DNA of 64,000 nucleotides from Azolla caroliniana (taxonomy: Eukaryota; Polypodiophyta): positions 6,820,001 to 6,884,000 of the forward strand of contig JBHGNT010000005.1 in assembly GCA_043228905.1 (NCBI GenBank), in the 5' to 3' direction. Of the stretch, positions 46,223 through 57,370 are shown in pieces. Below the pieces are notes generated by a model. It was not told where the DNA came from. It made no database searches and saw only the letters and a program-made list of their open reading frames with translations. Each line of letters begins with the position of its first letter. Within the stretch, counting starts at the first letter, position 1. Position numbers and translations under genes: made by a program.

Positions 46223-46230
46223 ATTCCGAC
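46223..46230. repeat. hAT target duplication, right copy
   Basis: ATTCCGAC, matching 39922-39929. Confidence 0.8.
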
Positions 46231-46895
46231 CGGCTCTCTCAGCTTGTTCTCTCATTCGACTCTGGCGGTTGAACGACTCACTCGACGAGTGATGGGCTTC
46301 TATTGATTCATCTATGGTAAGTCCCATTGATTTTTGCTGAATGTCCTTTGTGAGGACTTGGCTGATCGTCTCATCCAGATTTATGATTAGTTGACTATTG
46401 GCGTATGTCGTACAAAATACGTCCTAACTCGCCGACAAGCTTGATAGGAGGGCAAGGGCTTTCACTTCTTCTTCGAAGTTGATCCCTTGTGAGGAGAGTT
46501 CTGACAACACCCGACTGAAGGTGTTGATGTGGGAGGTAGCCGGATCGGTCTCTCTCATTTTCATGTTGAACAATTATTTGATCAGAATCAGTTTTGAAGA
46601 TGAGGACTTCTTCTCATACACGGCTTGTAGTTTCTCCCATAGTGAGAACGTTGTCATCTTCTTCGCCATGTTAAAGTAGACGTTTTCGGCTAGGTGCATT
46701 CGAATGGTGGAGCGTGCTATTTCGTCCAATGATCTCCACTCATCGGCTGACATTGAAGCATGCTTTTCGGAGTGTCGAATGGCCTCAACTTGTCTTCGAA
46801 TAATCAGTACGTCCTGCATCATCTCCTTCCATAGGGAAAAGTTTTTGCCGTCGAATTTTTGGATCTCAACTCATGTATTGGATGTTGATGCCATG
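46231..46895 (-). pseudogene. Copia gag (UBN2-type), N-terminal part
   Basis: Starts at the ATG complementary to 46893-46895 (MASTSNT) and reads IQKFDGKNFSLWKEMMQDVL, then STIRMHLAENVYFNMA and LWEKLQAVYEKK (46822-46574). This is the UBN2/retrotran_gag_2 pattern of plant copia. Frameshifts follow, and the hAT element interrupts the reading at 46231. The zinc knuckle of the same gag lies across the insertion at about 39850. Confidence 0.8.
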
Positions 46896-46968
46896 ATTCT
46901 TTCGAAAGTGAGATTTACGAACTTGGTCTTTTCTTTTGGCCTTTTCTGTTGCCGCCGAGCAACAAATC

Positions 46969-46980
46969 GCTTTGATACCA
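46969..46980 (-). other. Primer-binding site of the minus-strand copia
   Basis: On the minus strand TGGTATCAAAGC, one base from the tRNA-Met site usual in plant copia (TGGTATCAGAGC), 2 nt from the LTR. Confidence 0.85.
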
Positions 46981-46982
46981 GT

Positions 46983-47262
46983 TGAGGCGTCAGTGTATGT
47001 GGAAATGTATGACGATTTGTCTCAGTTCGTAATCAGAAAGACAACATAGAAAAGAGAAGCAAGGATATACACAAATTGAAGCTTTAATGGAAGCTCTATT
47101 ATGTTCTTTGTCTCTTGCTCTCTCAGAGACTCTATATCCGATATACGGTGAAGAAGATTATTCTTTATAATGTTAGGTTATTGCTTATATACTAAGCCCT
47201 AACTATGTGGACGAGCTCACACCAGTATACAAAGTGGAGGGAGTCGGCCTTTTATGCCAACA
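46983..47262 (-). repeat. 5' LTR of the minus-strand copia
   Basis: 280 bp, the partner of 35866-36145. About 26 differences were counted by eye. Confidence 0.9.
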
Positions 47263-47267
47263 AAAAT

Positions 47268-47816
47268 TACTACCAATTAAAGTTCGAGTTGGAATGTATG
47301 CCACCAATTTTGTTGGAGAAAAAAGCAGTAGAAGTCAAGGGAGGTTAGAGCTCTTTTCACAAGTGGAGTCACAATTTCTCCGCAAATCAGGTGCATCATG
47401 ATTTTGATTCATATCAAACATGTGTGGTTGTTTTTCCTAATTTACAAAAAGAATGGTTGCCTTCTATGCATGTGATTGCTAGCACTATTGGTATGGTTCT
47501 AGAAATTTATGATAGACCACGTTGGATCGAACATAAGTATCTAGGGGTTGCATCTGCTAAGCTTTTGATTTCTAAGTCTACAAGGTTGCCCTCAAACATT
47601 TTGTTGCCCAATCTACTTGACCCTCTACAGGCCCCTTATTCTCAGAAAATCTTGTATAGGGGTTTGCCGAACCAGTGTTTCCGTTGTTTTGGGTTTGGAC
47701 ATTTGGCAAAATATTGCCTGAAATTCAAGGAAGACATTAACAAACATACACCTAGCACAACTATAGTTCTATATCAGAATAGAGCGGAGGGTTGGACCAC
47801 AGTGGAGCATTAGAAG
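47268..47816 (+). pseudogene. LINE ORF1, remainder with zinc knuckle
   Basis: Resumes the DUF4283-like domain (NYYQLKFELECMPPILLEKKAVEV), then after a stop MHVIASTIGMVLEIYDRPRW and the CCHC knuckle CFRCFGFGHLAKYC (about 47685). The longest clean stretch is 47391-47813. This order, with an RNA-binding domain followed by a knuckle, is that of plant L1 ORF1. Confidence 0.75.
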
Positions 47817-48420
47817 ACATCTCCATGTGTATCTCTAAATAAACCTACACAAGTGCCAATCAACAATATGCAAGAATTCCCTCCATTGTAGAATACATAT
47901 AATGCTCTCCAAATGGGAGAGGAAAGTTCACAAGAGCTGAATAATGTGGGTCACTCATCATTCCACTCTCCTCAAAAACTCCAGTCAGATTCTTCGACAC
48001 AGAAGATAGTTCAAAATTCTATTTAGTTTGATACATCCTTTCCAAAGTTGGTGGTAGGACAACCACCAATAAAAATTGCTGAGAATCAACAAATTTTGGT
48101 CATGTCTACTAATTCGGATTTATCCAATAAGCTTAAAGGAAAAGTTGCCTCTAATCTACAAGTGTATTCGGATAAGTCTAAAGGACAACCAGGGGATATG
48201 GAAATGAGCCAAGAGCACATTCATGCTGGATTTCAATTTACAGTTACATAGGACCCTTTGACAATCCAATATTCTGAAAAGTTGGTCAAGGAATATAGGA
48301 TGCGTAAGTATGTAGGGAAGGATTTGCTCTTGAAAAGACAAATGAGAGCTCAGGAGGGTGCCAAGAAAGGACGCCAGGATGCTCTTCCTGAGAAAAGGAC
48401 ATCTCTAAACCCTATGTAAT

Positions 48421-49690
48421 ATGGATGGCCTACATTTTCTTTCCTGGAAAGTGCAAGGTCTGGGTGGTAAGGCTTTTCGTAGATTTAAAGGACTCATACG
48501 TTCAGATTTAGGTACTACTAATATTGGTACTATTTTTTTGCAAGAGCATCACCTGTGCAGGGATATGATTCAAAAGTATGGCTCCATTTTACCAGGACGG
48601 TGGACTCATTTTTGGGTTCCTGCCTTTGGTCCCAATGGCCGTCAGGCCGGATTATGTATAGCTCTTAGACAACACTTGCAATCTATTATCTCTTCAACAG
48701 GTATTGTTATGAATAAACGTGCACAATTTCTTAGCATAAAAATAGGGTCTTAGAAGGTTGGCCTAATGAATATCTATGCTCCTAACTCCTCATCAACGAG
48801 GGCGGGTTTGTGGCTGTCTCTTGCGGAATATGCGGGGTTAGCAGATTGTTGGTTAGTGGGAGGCGATTTTAATATGATCGAAGATGTTTCTGATAGAATA
48901 CGATGTACAACTACTACAGTTTCAGGTTGGGAAGCTTAGTGTTGGGACTCCTTTTGTTTTGCTTTTGGTCTGCTTGATTTATGGAAGGTGCAGTCTTCCT
49001 CACTTATACAAGGGTCCCTATAGTTTTCTACATTAGATGGGAGTGTGGTTAGTGCTACTTTGTCTCGGCTAGATAGATTTCATGCCAGCAATTCCTTTTG
49101 GGATGCGGGCAGATCCCCTGGCATTATTTCGAGATCAACGATATTTGACCATGACCCTTTGAAGTTAAATGTTACATTTGATAAGAAGCGATACTATAAG
49201 TAGTGGTGTATTCCTCCTTCCTTGCTATATGATGATAGTCATCGGATGTCAATTGTTCAGATATGGTCAAAATACAACTTGATAGATGATTGTTTGATTC
49301 TTCGTAAAATGGTTGATGCCATACTTGATACAAAGAATTTCTTTATGAATATAGTTTCAGCTTTGGTGTATCGCTACAATTCAAAAATTGCCAATTTGCG
49401 TCATGCTCTTGTAGCATTACAACTTCATCCATGCTACTTTCTGATTTGCAGCAGGTAAAAATAAGTTTAAAAGAAAAGCAACAGGCATGTTCAATGTTCC
49501 TCATTTATCACAATGTTGCTCGTTGGTCACAAAAGCAAGATCGAGTTAATAAGAAATTCTTCAATTAGTTCAAACGAAAATATAAACCTATCTCTATTAC
49601 CTCCTTGAAACAGCCTGATGGAACATATACATCAGATGACTCCGAGATGCGAGGTATAGTCTCAGATTACTATACTTCACAGTATTCTTA
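48421..49690 (+). pseudogene. LINE ORF2 endonuclease (EEP), 5' part
   Basis: From MDGLHFLSWKVQGLGG the product follows the apurinic-type endonuclease that nicks the insertion target: IFLQEHHL (catalytic Glu segment), MNIYAPNS, WLVGGDFNMIEDVSDR (Asp/Asn pair) and a degraded SRLDRF / FDHDPL end. Stops occur near 48751, 48937, 49020 and 49200. Reading continues past 49600 (KQPDGTYTSDDSEMRGIVSDYYTSQYS), just short of where RT should begin, and then ends at the AG repeat region. Confidence 0.8.
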
Positions 49691-50160
<470 letters not shown>

Positions 50161-50992
50161 CTAATGTCGTGTCTCACATCGCAATGCATATGAGCTAAGT
50201 CGCATGGTGCATTTCCCAGATGTGCGGTTGGTCGAAAAACATTTGTTTGTATAGGAGAGAATGACTTTCTTGAAAGCTTCCCATTTGCATTCTAATGTGG
50301 CACCATGTTGTATCTTTGTCATTTGTAACATATCCTCAACCATCTTGGAATACATGGGCGCTCTCTTAAGGTTCATGCTCAAGTGTGGTTGTTTATTATC
50401 TTCAATAGCCTTCTCACAATCAAACCTATGCATACATTTGAGATCAATACAATAATGCCTATGATCAGATTCCGGTGTTCATTCACCAAGTGAGAATTTA
50501 TGTATACGATCCAAAATACCTTTGGAAAGTAGCACATAGTTAATCACACTATTTCCGTTGTGTTTTCTACATGTAAAAGAATTAGTGTTGGGTCATAGGG
50601 AAATACCATTTGTAATAAGTAATCTGGTACTATTGCACATTTGTAGGAGTAACTTCCCAAATTGGTCCGGATCTTTTTCATCGCAAGAAGAGCGGCTATA
50701 CATTTGTGTATCCTCTTGCATCCTTGAGATATGTGGCATGAAAGATTCTTGTGAATCAAGTTGGAAACTTCTTGTACGAGCATTCATGTCACCAAAGACA
50801 ATAACTTCCCCTTTGGATTTGAAATAAGCAATATCATCTTCTAGATTGGCAAAAGGTTGATCTTTATCCAAACATGCATAAAAGTTAGAATCTTGATGAG
50901 GAATGTAACATCCAACTACAAAAGTAGGCAAATCATTAGGTGTTTCTATTTTGAGCCATATGTAGCATTTATGTTCATCATTTTTTATGATT

Positions 50993-50993
<1 letters not shown>
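50161..50993 (-). pseudogene. Non-L1 LINE endonuclease fragment, minus strand
   Basis: Minus-strand reading from 50993: TFVVGCYIPHQDSNFYA, then DDIAYFKSKGEVIVFGDMNA (the GD-N pair of EEP nucleases), LLLQMCNSTRLLITNG, FTCRKHNGNSVINYVLLS and TPESDHRHYCIDL (the terminal SDH motif), followed by KWEAFKKVILSYT-type sequence to 50161. The order and motifs are those of an exonuclease-endonuclease-phosphatase domain, but the wording differs from the plant L1 endonuclease at 48421. Only a few stops interrupt it. A (CA)n tract truncates its 5' side. Confidence 0.75.

Positions 50994-51088
<95 letters not shown>
50994..51088. repeat. (CA)n microsatellite
   Basis: About 95 bp of CA. The Val-Cys repeat frame on the minus strand is an artefact of it. 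Confidence 0.98.
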
Positions 51089-51091
<3 letters not shown>

Positions 51092-51099
51092 CGTAGAAC

Positions 51100-51455
51100 A
51101 AGAAGCTATATTCGTGAAAAATATAATTACATCCAACAATAACTGAGTTACAAAAGGTGTCATGGAATAAGGAGAAACATGGATGATGAGACTATGAGTG
51201 ACGAGGCTATGACTGATATGAAATGAAGAACATGAGAGCATCATGACATAGATGAAGAAGGAGACAATATGGCCTGAAATGAGAATACTAGATTGATGTG
51301 TCAATGACTGGTGTTGAATCCCTTGAAAGGGACCAAGGACGTTACAAGTATTTATACAAGTTCTGAGATTGAATATCTCTAGAATATACTTGAGAAATAT
51401 CTCTAGAATATACCAGTCTAGAATATACCGTACAATATTTCTAGAATATACTAAC
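51100..51455 (-). repeat. LTR-like fragment, minus strand
   Basis: On the minus strand there are several TATTCTAGA repeats, a TATA box (TTGTATAAATACTTG, about 51350), and 30-40 nt later GGGATTCAACACCAGTC. This is the same order as the chromovirus LTR and the element at 20.7-21.0 kb. The boundaries are unclear because one side meets the CA microsatellite and the other the copia LTR. Confidence 0.35.
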
Positions 51456-51689
51456 TGTTGGGATTTCGGTCCCTCCGGATGGGATGATGAGTACCAGGCA
51501 AGGAAGACCCAATGAGAACCTCTCACCGGATGAAGGGACATATATGTAAATATGTTTCTGAGAACCCATTGGGGCTATATTTGTAAATAGTCCTAAAGTC
51601 ATATTAGTATAAATATGACCTAGGGCAAACACTAGTTAGAGTTGGTGCAGATCATTGTAAGAGTGGTTGTATTGTACGAGTAACTGTTG

Positions 51690-51745
<56 letters not shown>

Positions 51746-52024
51746 CAGAGTGAGTCTCTATTGTAACCATTCCCAGGCGAAGATTGTGAGCAAGAGGTCG
51801 TTGCCTTTGTGTTCCTTTTGATGTATTCTTCTAGACATAGTGATAGTTTGGAGCTAGTGGGCTCCCGTGGTTTTTCCCTTTTAGGGTTTTCCACGTAAAC
51901 ATCCTGTGTACTCTCTCTTGCTCTATTGTTTGTGTGTATATGTGCATTTCTTCCTATTCCCATCTTTCTGTGGTTGATCCTAAGACTCGGTTGTGGCCGA
52001 GCAATATTCCGCATATTCCTGTCA
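51456..52024 (+). repeat. 5' LTR of a copia element
   Basis: Starts TGTTGGGATTTCGG and ends CCTGTCA, 569 bp, with a TATA-like AGTATAAATATGACC near 51608 and an AG microsatellite (51693-51743). A decayed tRNA-Met primer site, TGTTATTAGAGC, follows at 52028-52039. Confidence 0.75.
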
Positions 52025-52053
52025 AATTGTTATTAGAGCAAACAACACAGAAA

Positions 52054-52719
52054 ATGGAAGAATCTTTCGGCAGCATGTTCAAGCTCACCGGCTCCAACTA
52101 CTCAGTGTGGAAGTTGAAGATTAGGGACATGCTGGTGGTTAAAGATCTTTGGTTGCCGGTTCAGTTTGGGGACAAGAGACTGGATAAGATCGACGCCACG
52201 GTGTGGGAGGTGATGCACATGAAGATGATGGCATACATCCGGTGCTTCATCGACATGAGCATGTACAACAACTTCAATGAAGAGAGCAAGGCTCTTGAAC
52301 TCTGGGAGAAGATCGGTATCATGTTCCAGAACAAGAATGTCGTTAATTGGGTTTCCGTATTCCGGAAGCTAGTGCGGCTCCGGTACCAAGATGGCTCCAG
52401 CATGGCGGATCACATGAATGCCTCCAAGGGGATGATTCACTAGGCAACATCGTTGGAAATACCTCTTGCCGATGAGGTACTAGCATTACTTTTGCTCGGT
52501 TCCCTCCCGGATAGCTGAGACGTTAGTTGTCACTTTGGGCAACGCCGGCCGGAAGGAAAACAGTTGTCCCTAGCAGGAATCAAGTCGAGCTTGGTAGATG
52601 AGGAGGTGCGTCGGAAAGACAAAGAGGTGATCTCCGACCCCAAAGCACTCCTTATTGAATCGGAACGTGGAAGACAAAGGAACCAGAGTCCCCAGAACTG
52701 GGAAAAGTCGGGGACACGG
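52054..52719 (+). pseudogene. Copia gag (UBN2-type), truncated
   Basis: From ATG 52054 (MEESFGSMFKLTGSNYSVW) the product has KLKIRDMLVVKDLWLPV and LWEKIGIMFQNKN, typical of UBN2 gag, and stays open to a TAG at 52441. After that stop the frame still reads VLALLLLGSLPDS and further gag sequence to about 52719. There a gypsy LTR begins, so the rest of this copia element has been cut off by that insertion. Confidence 0.8.
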
Positions 52720-53203
52720 TGTCATGGAGAAAACCGTCCCTAGGCTGAATTGGAGAATGATGTGCGCGAACCGGCTCTTGCACGCGGGCACAAGTTTTGT
52801 TGTAATGTACATATTTAGGTACAAGTTGGTTGATGTGAATATCCTAGGTCGCACGGATTTGATAGGTAGGAAATCGAGGCATATCTTTGACCGAAAGGAC
52901 AGAGAATAAAGATGATGTAACAAGTTGTAACGGCCTCCTTCCTTGGGCTATAAAAGAGAGGGAGAGGAATCATGAAAGGGGATTGTTTTTGTCGAGGACG
53001 AAGTGCTGTCGGACTAGGACCGAGCTCTTCCCCTCCTTCTTTCTCTGTATTGGCTCTGTGCAGGTTTTCGGGAGACTGACTTTGCTCTGTGGAACGCCCG
53101 AGTGCTTCCGGCAGAGTCTCCATCTCGCTCTTCTGTGTGCGTGTGCGTAGGCGTAGGAGATTTGTCGCTCACCGGTCTGCCGGTTGTAACCCCTTTTTCA
53201 TCA

Positions 53204-53243
<40 letters not shown>

Positions 53244-53408
53244 GCATTCGTCTCAATTCCGTTGTTTCATTCGGTTGCGGTTTCTGTGTATCTGTGTGTG
53301 TGTGTGTGGAAGCAAGACCATTGTCTTTCTTGCTCCTACTCCTGATCACTTACTCCTTGGTCCAAGATCCCCGTGGTCTTGCCTCATTCTATATGCACGC
53401 GTGTAACA
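52720..53408 (+). repeat. Probable 5' LTR of a gypsy element
   Basis: Starts TGTCATGGAGAAAACC at the point where copia gag stops and ends about GTGTAACA. A TATA-like GGGCTATAAAAGAG lies near 52945 and a TA microsatellite at 53206-53242. A primer-site-like TGGTGAACCCAACGTG follows at 53421. The ends are judged from TG/CA only. Confidence 0.5.
53206..53242. repeat. (TA)n microsatellite
   Basis: About 37 bp of TA. Confidence 0.97.
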
Positions 53409-53463
53409 ACGCGATAGATTTGGTGAACCCAACGTGAAACGGGCGGTAGGGGAATAAAAAAGA

Positions 53464-54470
53464 TGAGGGGAATAGAGCTTGTAGAAGCCATGGCTTCAGT
53501 TGTAGATCGATTAGTGAGTGCGCATGAAGGAACAGGTGCCCTTGATAGGGCTATTGAAGCAATCATTGCACGATAGGCCGGTTCGGTGGAAAGGACGCCA
53601 CGAGCTACTTGGAGGCCTATCGAGCCGAAATGGTGATGAGGGACATTCCGGAAGACAGGCGACTGGCCGGATTCCCTCGGGTGGTGATGCCGGGCATCCA
53701 CGCGGAGGTGCTCCATGTACGGGCTGAGAGCCAGACCTGGGAAGAGTTTGAAGGTCAGCTTCTTGAGAAATACGGGCTTGATGACGCGCTTCGGCTATCG
53801 AAGCAGGGCTTCATGGAATGGGTGGAGACCCCCGAAAGGGGAGAAATGTGTTGGTGCTCCTCCGGGAGTTTGAAGAACACTTCGCACGTCTTTCAGCGAT
53901 GAACCGGACCGTACTGGACACAAGTCGTGTCCTATTATTTGTTAAATCGGTGGACGTGAGGGACCGGGAGCAAGTGGGCCTCCTGCTGGAGACCGATAAC
54001 GGCCTAACGGCCTAACGGCCGACTGGGCCGTGATGAAGAGAGTCTGCGACCGTTTCGACAAACGATGTGAGTGGGTCGATAAAGGCTCGTTGGGGGCGGG
54101 CTCTATTGCGGCAAAGAAGCTCAAGGTACCCCCACCGACGCGAAGGGAGGAGACCCGAGACTGGCTCGAGGCCGGCTCGACTTCGACCAGCGTGGTCAAA
54201 GGCCCGTCCGGAGGAGCGGCTCTAAAGGAGTTGACTCAGATGGTGAGGGACCTCCAGATTGCACAAGCATGGAGGGACGACGACGAACTAGACCGTGACC
54301 GAAGGCCTCCGGCTAGGCATTAGTGCTTGTGGTGTGACGCGGTCGGCCACACCCGTAAGGACTGCGGGGACTTCGCCGAAGCGATAAGGGCCAATGTGGT
54401 GTACTTGTGGAATGGGCGGGTACACGCTAGCGAAACCCGGAGGGCCCTAGATTTGAACGTCGGATGAGGG
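53464..54470 (+). pseudogene. Gypsy gag, decayed
   Basis: Pieces of a gag polyprotein in changing frames: MRGIELVEAMASVVDRL (from 53464), TYLEAYRAEMVMRDIP-type sequence (from about 53600), ESQTWEEFEGQLLEKYGLDDA, REFEEHFARLSAMN, MKRVCDRFDKRCEWVDKG, and a CCHC knuckle CLWCDAVGHTRKDC (about 54324-54365). Frameshifts near 53580, 53840 and 54010 break it. Confidence 0.7.
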
Positions 54471-56219
54471 GGGATGAAACGACTGATGGAGGAAATGGCG
54501 GCTCGCCACGCGGAGACCATCCATTACTCAACGTCGGCGAGAATCCGGGCCGGGAGTGATGAAGTCCGGAAAACGAAGAACTCTGGGTTCTGGCCATTGA
54601 TGCTGGAAGGCCTAGCTGGCGTATGGCTAAGGAAAGAGGAAGCGGACCGCGTGGAAAGACGGCCGGGAGGTAACTGGGTGGAGTGACCTGGTCGAAGAGA
54701 AGACGGGCTTCGTGGAAGTTGCGTGCCAGAACTACGAGGTTCTGGTGGAAGACAAGCGCGCGGGAAAGACCGGGGGGGCTGGACCCTCACAACGGTATGA
54801 GACCTGGTTTGGGCCGAAGCAGAATGATGTCGGTGCATCTGGCGCACTGGACAAGGCCAAGACGGCCGGTTACCGGTTGAGCACAGAGATCGAAAGGACC
54901 ATGGACCTATGAAAGGTCCTGGAGCTACGGAAGTGGTCGGTATCGCCAAGAAGGAGTTCCACGACTCCGTCGTAGACTTGGTGAAGCGGAAAAGGCTTTC
55001 GATGGAGCCGGAAGCGGAGAAGCTGGTGGAGGTGCAAATGACGCACCTAGAAGACATGGCCCTGGAGGACGAGTTGGCGGAAAGCCACTACTCGAGGCTA
55101 CATTGGGTTAGGGCCACTATGGAGACCCCCTGTTCGGATCGGGGATGTCCAGGAGCCGGTGGTGGCATTGCTAGACCACGGTTCGGAGATCAACTTGATG
55201 TCCATGGACTTCTACAAGAAGGGAAAGTGGCCGATCAACACCAAGCACGGGTGGAAGATACGGGCAACAACGCGGGCCACGGAGGAGCTACACGGAGCCT
55301 GCCTAAATGTACGAGTGAAAATCGGCGATGTTGAGATCGATCAACACTTCTTCGTTCAGGAGACGTCCTCGCATCTGGTGATACTCGGAGAACCGTACAT
55401 CATGGCGGCGCGCATGGAGATGAAGGTGATGGACAATAGTTCGGCATATGCCCGAGTCAAAAGTCAGGATGGGCGTCACTCCATTCAGTTTTTGACGGTA
55501 CGACCGAACCACGAGCGTAATTGCGAGACCCTCGGCGACAGAAGCCGAGGGGATTTTTAGAGAGGGCTATCAAGGCGTGGGGACGCGATAGTCAGGACAT
55601 TCTGGAAAAACCCCACACATGTATAGTAGGCAGAAGAACCTGTAACATAGGTAGGAAGTTTTGGTTCTCCGATAGCGGAGGTTGTACGATAGCCGACGTC
55701 GTTGGCCGGGAGAAGAAGCGGGCAGAAGAGTGACTCAGGGCATGCAGAGTCCTCACCCCCGAAGAGGAAATCAACGGAGCCGTGGAGGCGGTCTCTCTTG
55801 ACGACACCTTGGGGAAGTTACGGAAGATGTTCGGAGAGGGCCTTAGTGAATACCAGATGATTCCAGTATGTTCGGAAAAGATGTACGAAGTCATCGCCGA
55901 TTTCGGTAGAAGACTCGAGTCGGCTCAGACGGCCCGAGTGGATACGAAGTACAAGACTGTGGATCGGAAGGTGAGGCCAATTGTGACACCCTTGCCGGAG
56001 GGCAACGAGTTACGGATAAAGGGGGTCGCGTCAGACCCAAGTTTATGAGATCCGGTTGGCATAGGACACCGATTCACCGACATAACGTTACGAGAGATCA
56101 AGGTCGGTGGGGGTGGCTTTCTACTGCCGGCGGAGGAGGACCGGTTTCGGAGAATACTCGGGAGACACGGAAAGTCCTTCGCATTCTCGCCGGAGGAGAT
56201 TAGGTGCGTAGATCTGACG
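54471..56219 (+). pseudogene. Gypsy linker and protease region
   Basis: Low-complexity charged sequence leads to an aspartic protease fold at 55159-55510: VALLDHGSEINLMSMDFYK, then HFFVQETSSHLVILGEPY. The D-x-G core reads DHG. Further reading (PIVTPLPEGNELRIKG) approaches the RT. Stops and frameshifts are scattered through it. Confidence 0.65.
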
Positions 56220-56884
56220 ATTGTGGAACCAATGGTGATCTTCACGGTATCACATGTACCGTGGAATCTCAAACCGATTCCAGTACCTAGAGCTCACATC
56301 CCAAAGCTGATGGAGCTGCTGAAACAGAAGGTGGATATGGGCATCCTCGAACCGTCGAGTGCCCCATATTCTAATCGGTGGTTTACTGTGCACAAGAAGA
56401 ACGGAACGCTGCGCTTCATTTAGGACCTGCAACCGGTCAACAAGGTGACCATTCGGAACGCAAGAATCAAACCGACCATAGACGAGTACGTGGAGGCCTT
56501 CGCTGGAAGGTCAATTTTCTCGGTCGGTGATCTGTACTCAGGATACGATCAGTTCCTGCTAGCTGTGGAGAGCAGGGACATTACGACGATGCAAACTCCT
56601 CTCGGCCTAGTACGGATGTGTACCCTTCCACAAGGAGGGACAAACTCGGTAGCCCACATGGTGAACGCAATGAACAAAGTGCTAAGGGATTGTATCCCGG
56701 ACATCACCATGCCATTCTTATACGACATCCCGATCAAAGGATGCCCGATGGAGGATAAGGACAAGACAATTGGACCGGACGGATGCCGGAAGTTTGTGGC
56801 GGTCCACGTCGATGACTGATAAAAGGTGCTGCAAAGACTAGAGGGCGCGAGGCTCACCTTCGGGCAATCGGAGATCATTGTCGT
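56220..56884 (+). pseudogene. Gypsy RT with damaged catalytic motif, truncated
   Basis: RT motifs in order: VPRAHIPKLMELLKQK, PYSNRWFTVHKKNGTLRFI (stop), DLQPVNKVTIRN, FSVGDLYSGYDQF (first catalytic Asp), TPLGLVRMCTLPQG and MPFLYDIPIKG, where the F-x-D-D pair reads F-L-Y-D, so one catalytic Asp is lost. The frame ends near 56884, where another LTR begins. RNase H and integrase are not in the window. Confidence 0.75.
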
Positions 56885-57317
56885 TGTTACCGGCCGACAA
56901 AGGAGTCCAGAGTGGGAAACAGAGAGCTAATTAAGTAGTAGGAATGTGGTTGTAATTAAGCTATGAGTGTGGACGGACGGACCGGAATCGGTATGCCGTT
57001 CCGGATCTGGACCGATCCCGAACAGGTGCGGATGGCACCGTTTTGTAATACAGACCGGAAACCTATTTAAAAGCCCGGATACAATGTAATAGTTAGCGGT
57101 TAATTAATGAAAGCTTAAGCATTGTTATATCTCTCTGTCAATTGCCGTTCTGTCTTAATTGTTATATCTTACACGTGTTATGAAGACGATCCTAATAAGT
57201 AACTTAACTAAGTCGGATTAAGCGTTGAAGTCTAATCCGGTTGCCGTAACACCCTTTGGTGAAGTGTCTCACGTAGACACCCTGTGTTAGGCCATTGTCC
57301 GGCCCGAAGAGTTAACA
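56885..57317 (+). repeat. 5' LTR of the Tat-like element
   Basis: TGTTACCGG...GTTAACA with 5-bp inverted ends (TGTTA/TAACA), 433 bp. A TATA-like TATTTAAAAG lies near 57064. The start coincides with the abrupt end of the host element's RT reading. Confidence 0.65.
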
Positions 57318-57370
57318 CAGTTTTTGGCGACCACGATTCCTGTTTTTGCAGCGAACGACGGCACGGATGG

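Larger units (their letters stand above)
35866..47262 (-). mobile_element. Ty1/copia element, minus strand, with nested insertions
   Basis: Two 280-bp LTRs (35866-36145 and 46983-47262) differ at roughly 9% of sites by eye, so the insertion is old. The 5' LTR is the right one. It is followed by a primer site TGGTATCAAAGC (minus strand, 46980-46969), one mismatch from the common tRNA-Met site. Gag, zinc knuckle, protease, integrase, RT and RNase H then follow leftward. A hAT-type element (39930-46222) carrying a chromovirus sits inside gag. Without these insertions the element would be about 5.1 kb, normal for copia. Confidence 0.9.
35190..49690 (+). mobile_element. L1-type LINE, split by nested insertions
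   Basis: The outermost shell of the nest. Segment 1 (about 35190-35865) encodes the ORF1 start and the first half of a DUF4283-like domain. Segment 2 (47268-49690) continues in the same domain, then a CCHC zinc knuckle, then the ORF2 endonuclease. The copia element separates them at exactly the codon where the domain resumes. The RT domain is absent because the copy ends near 49690 before an AG microsatellite. Stops and frameshifts show it is inactive. Confidence 0.8.
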
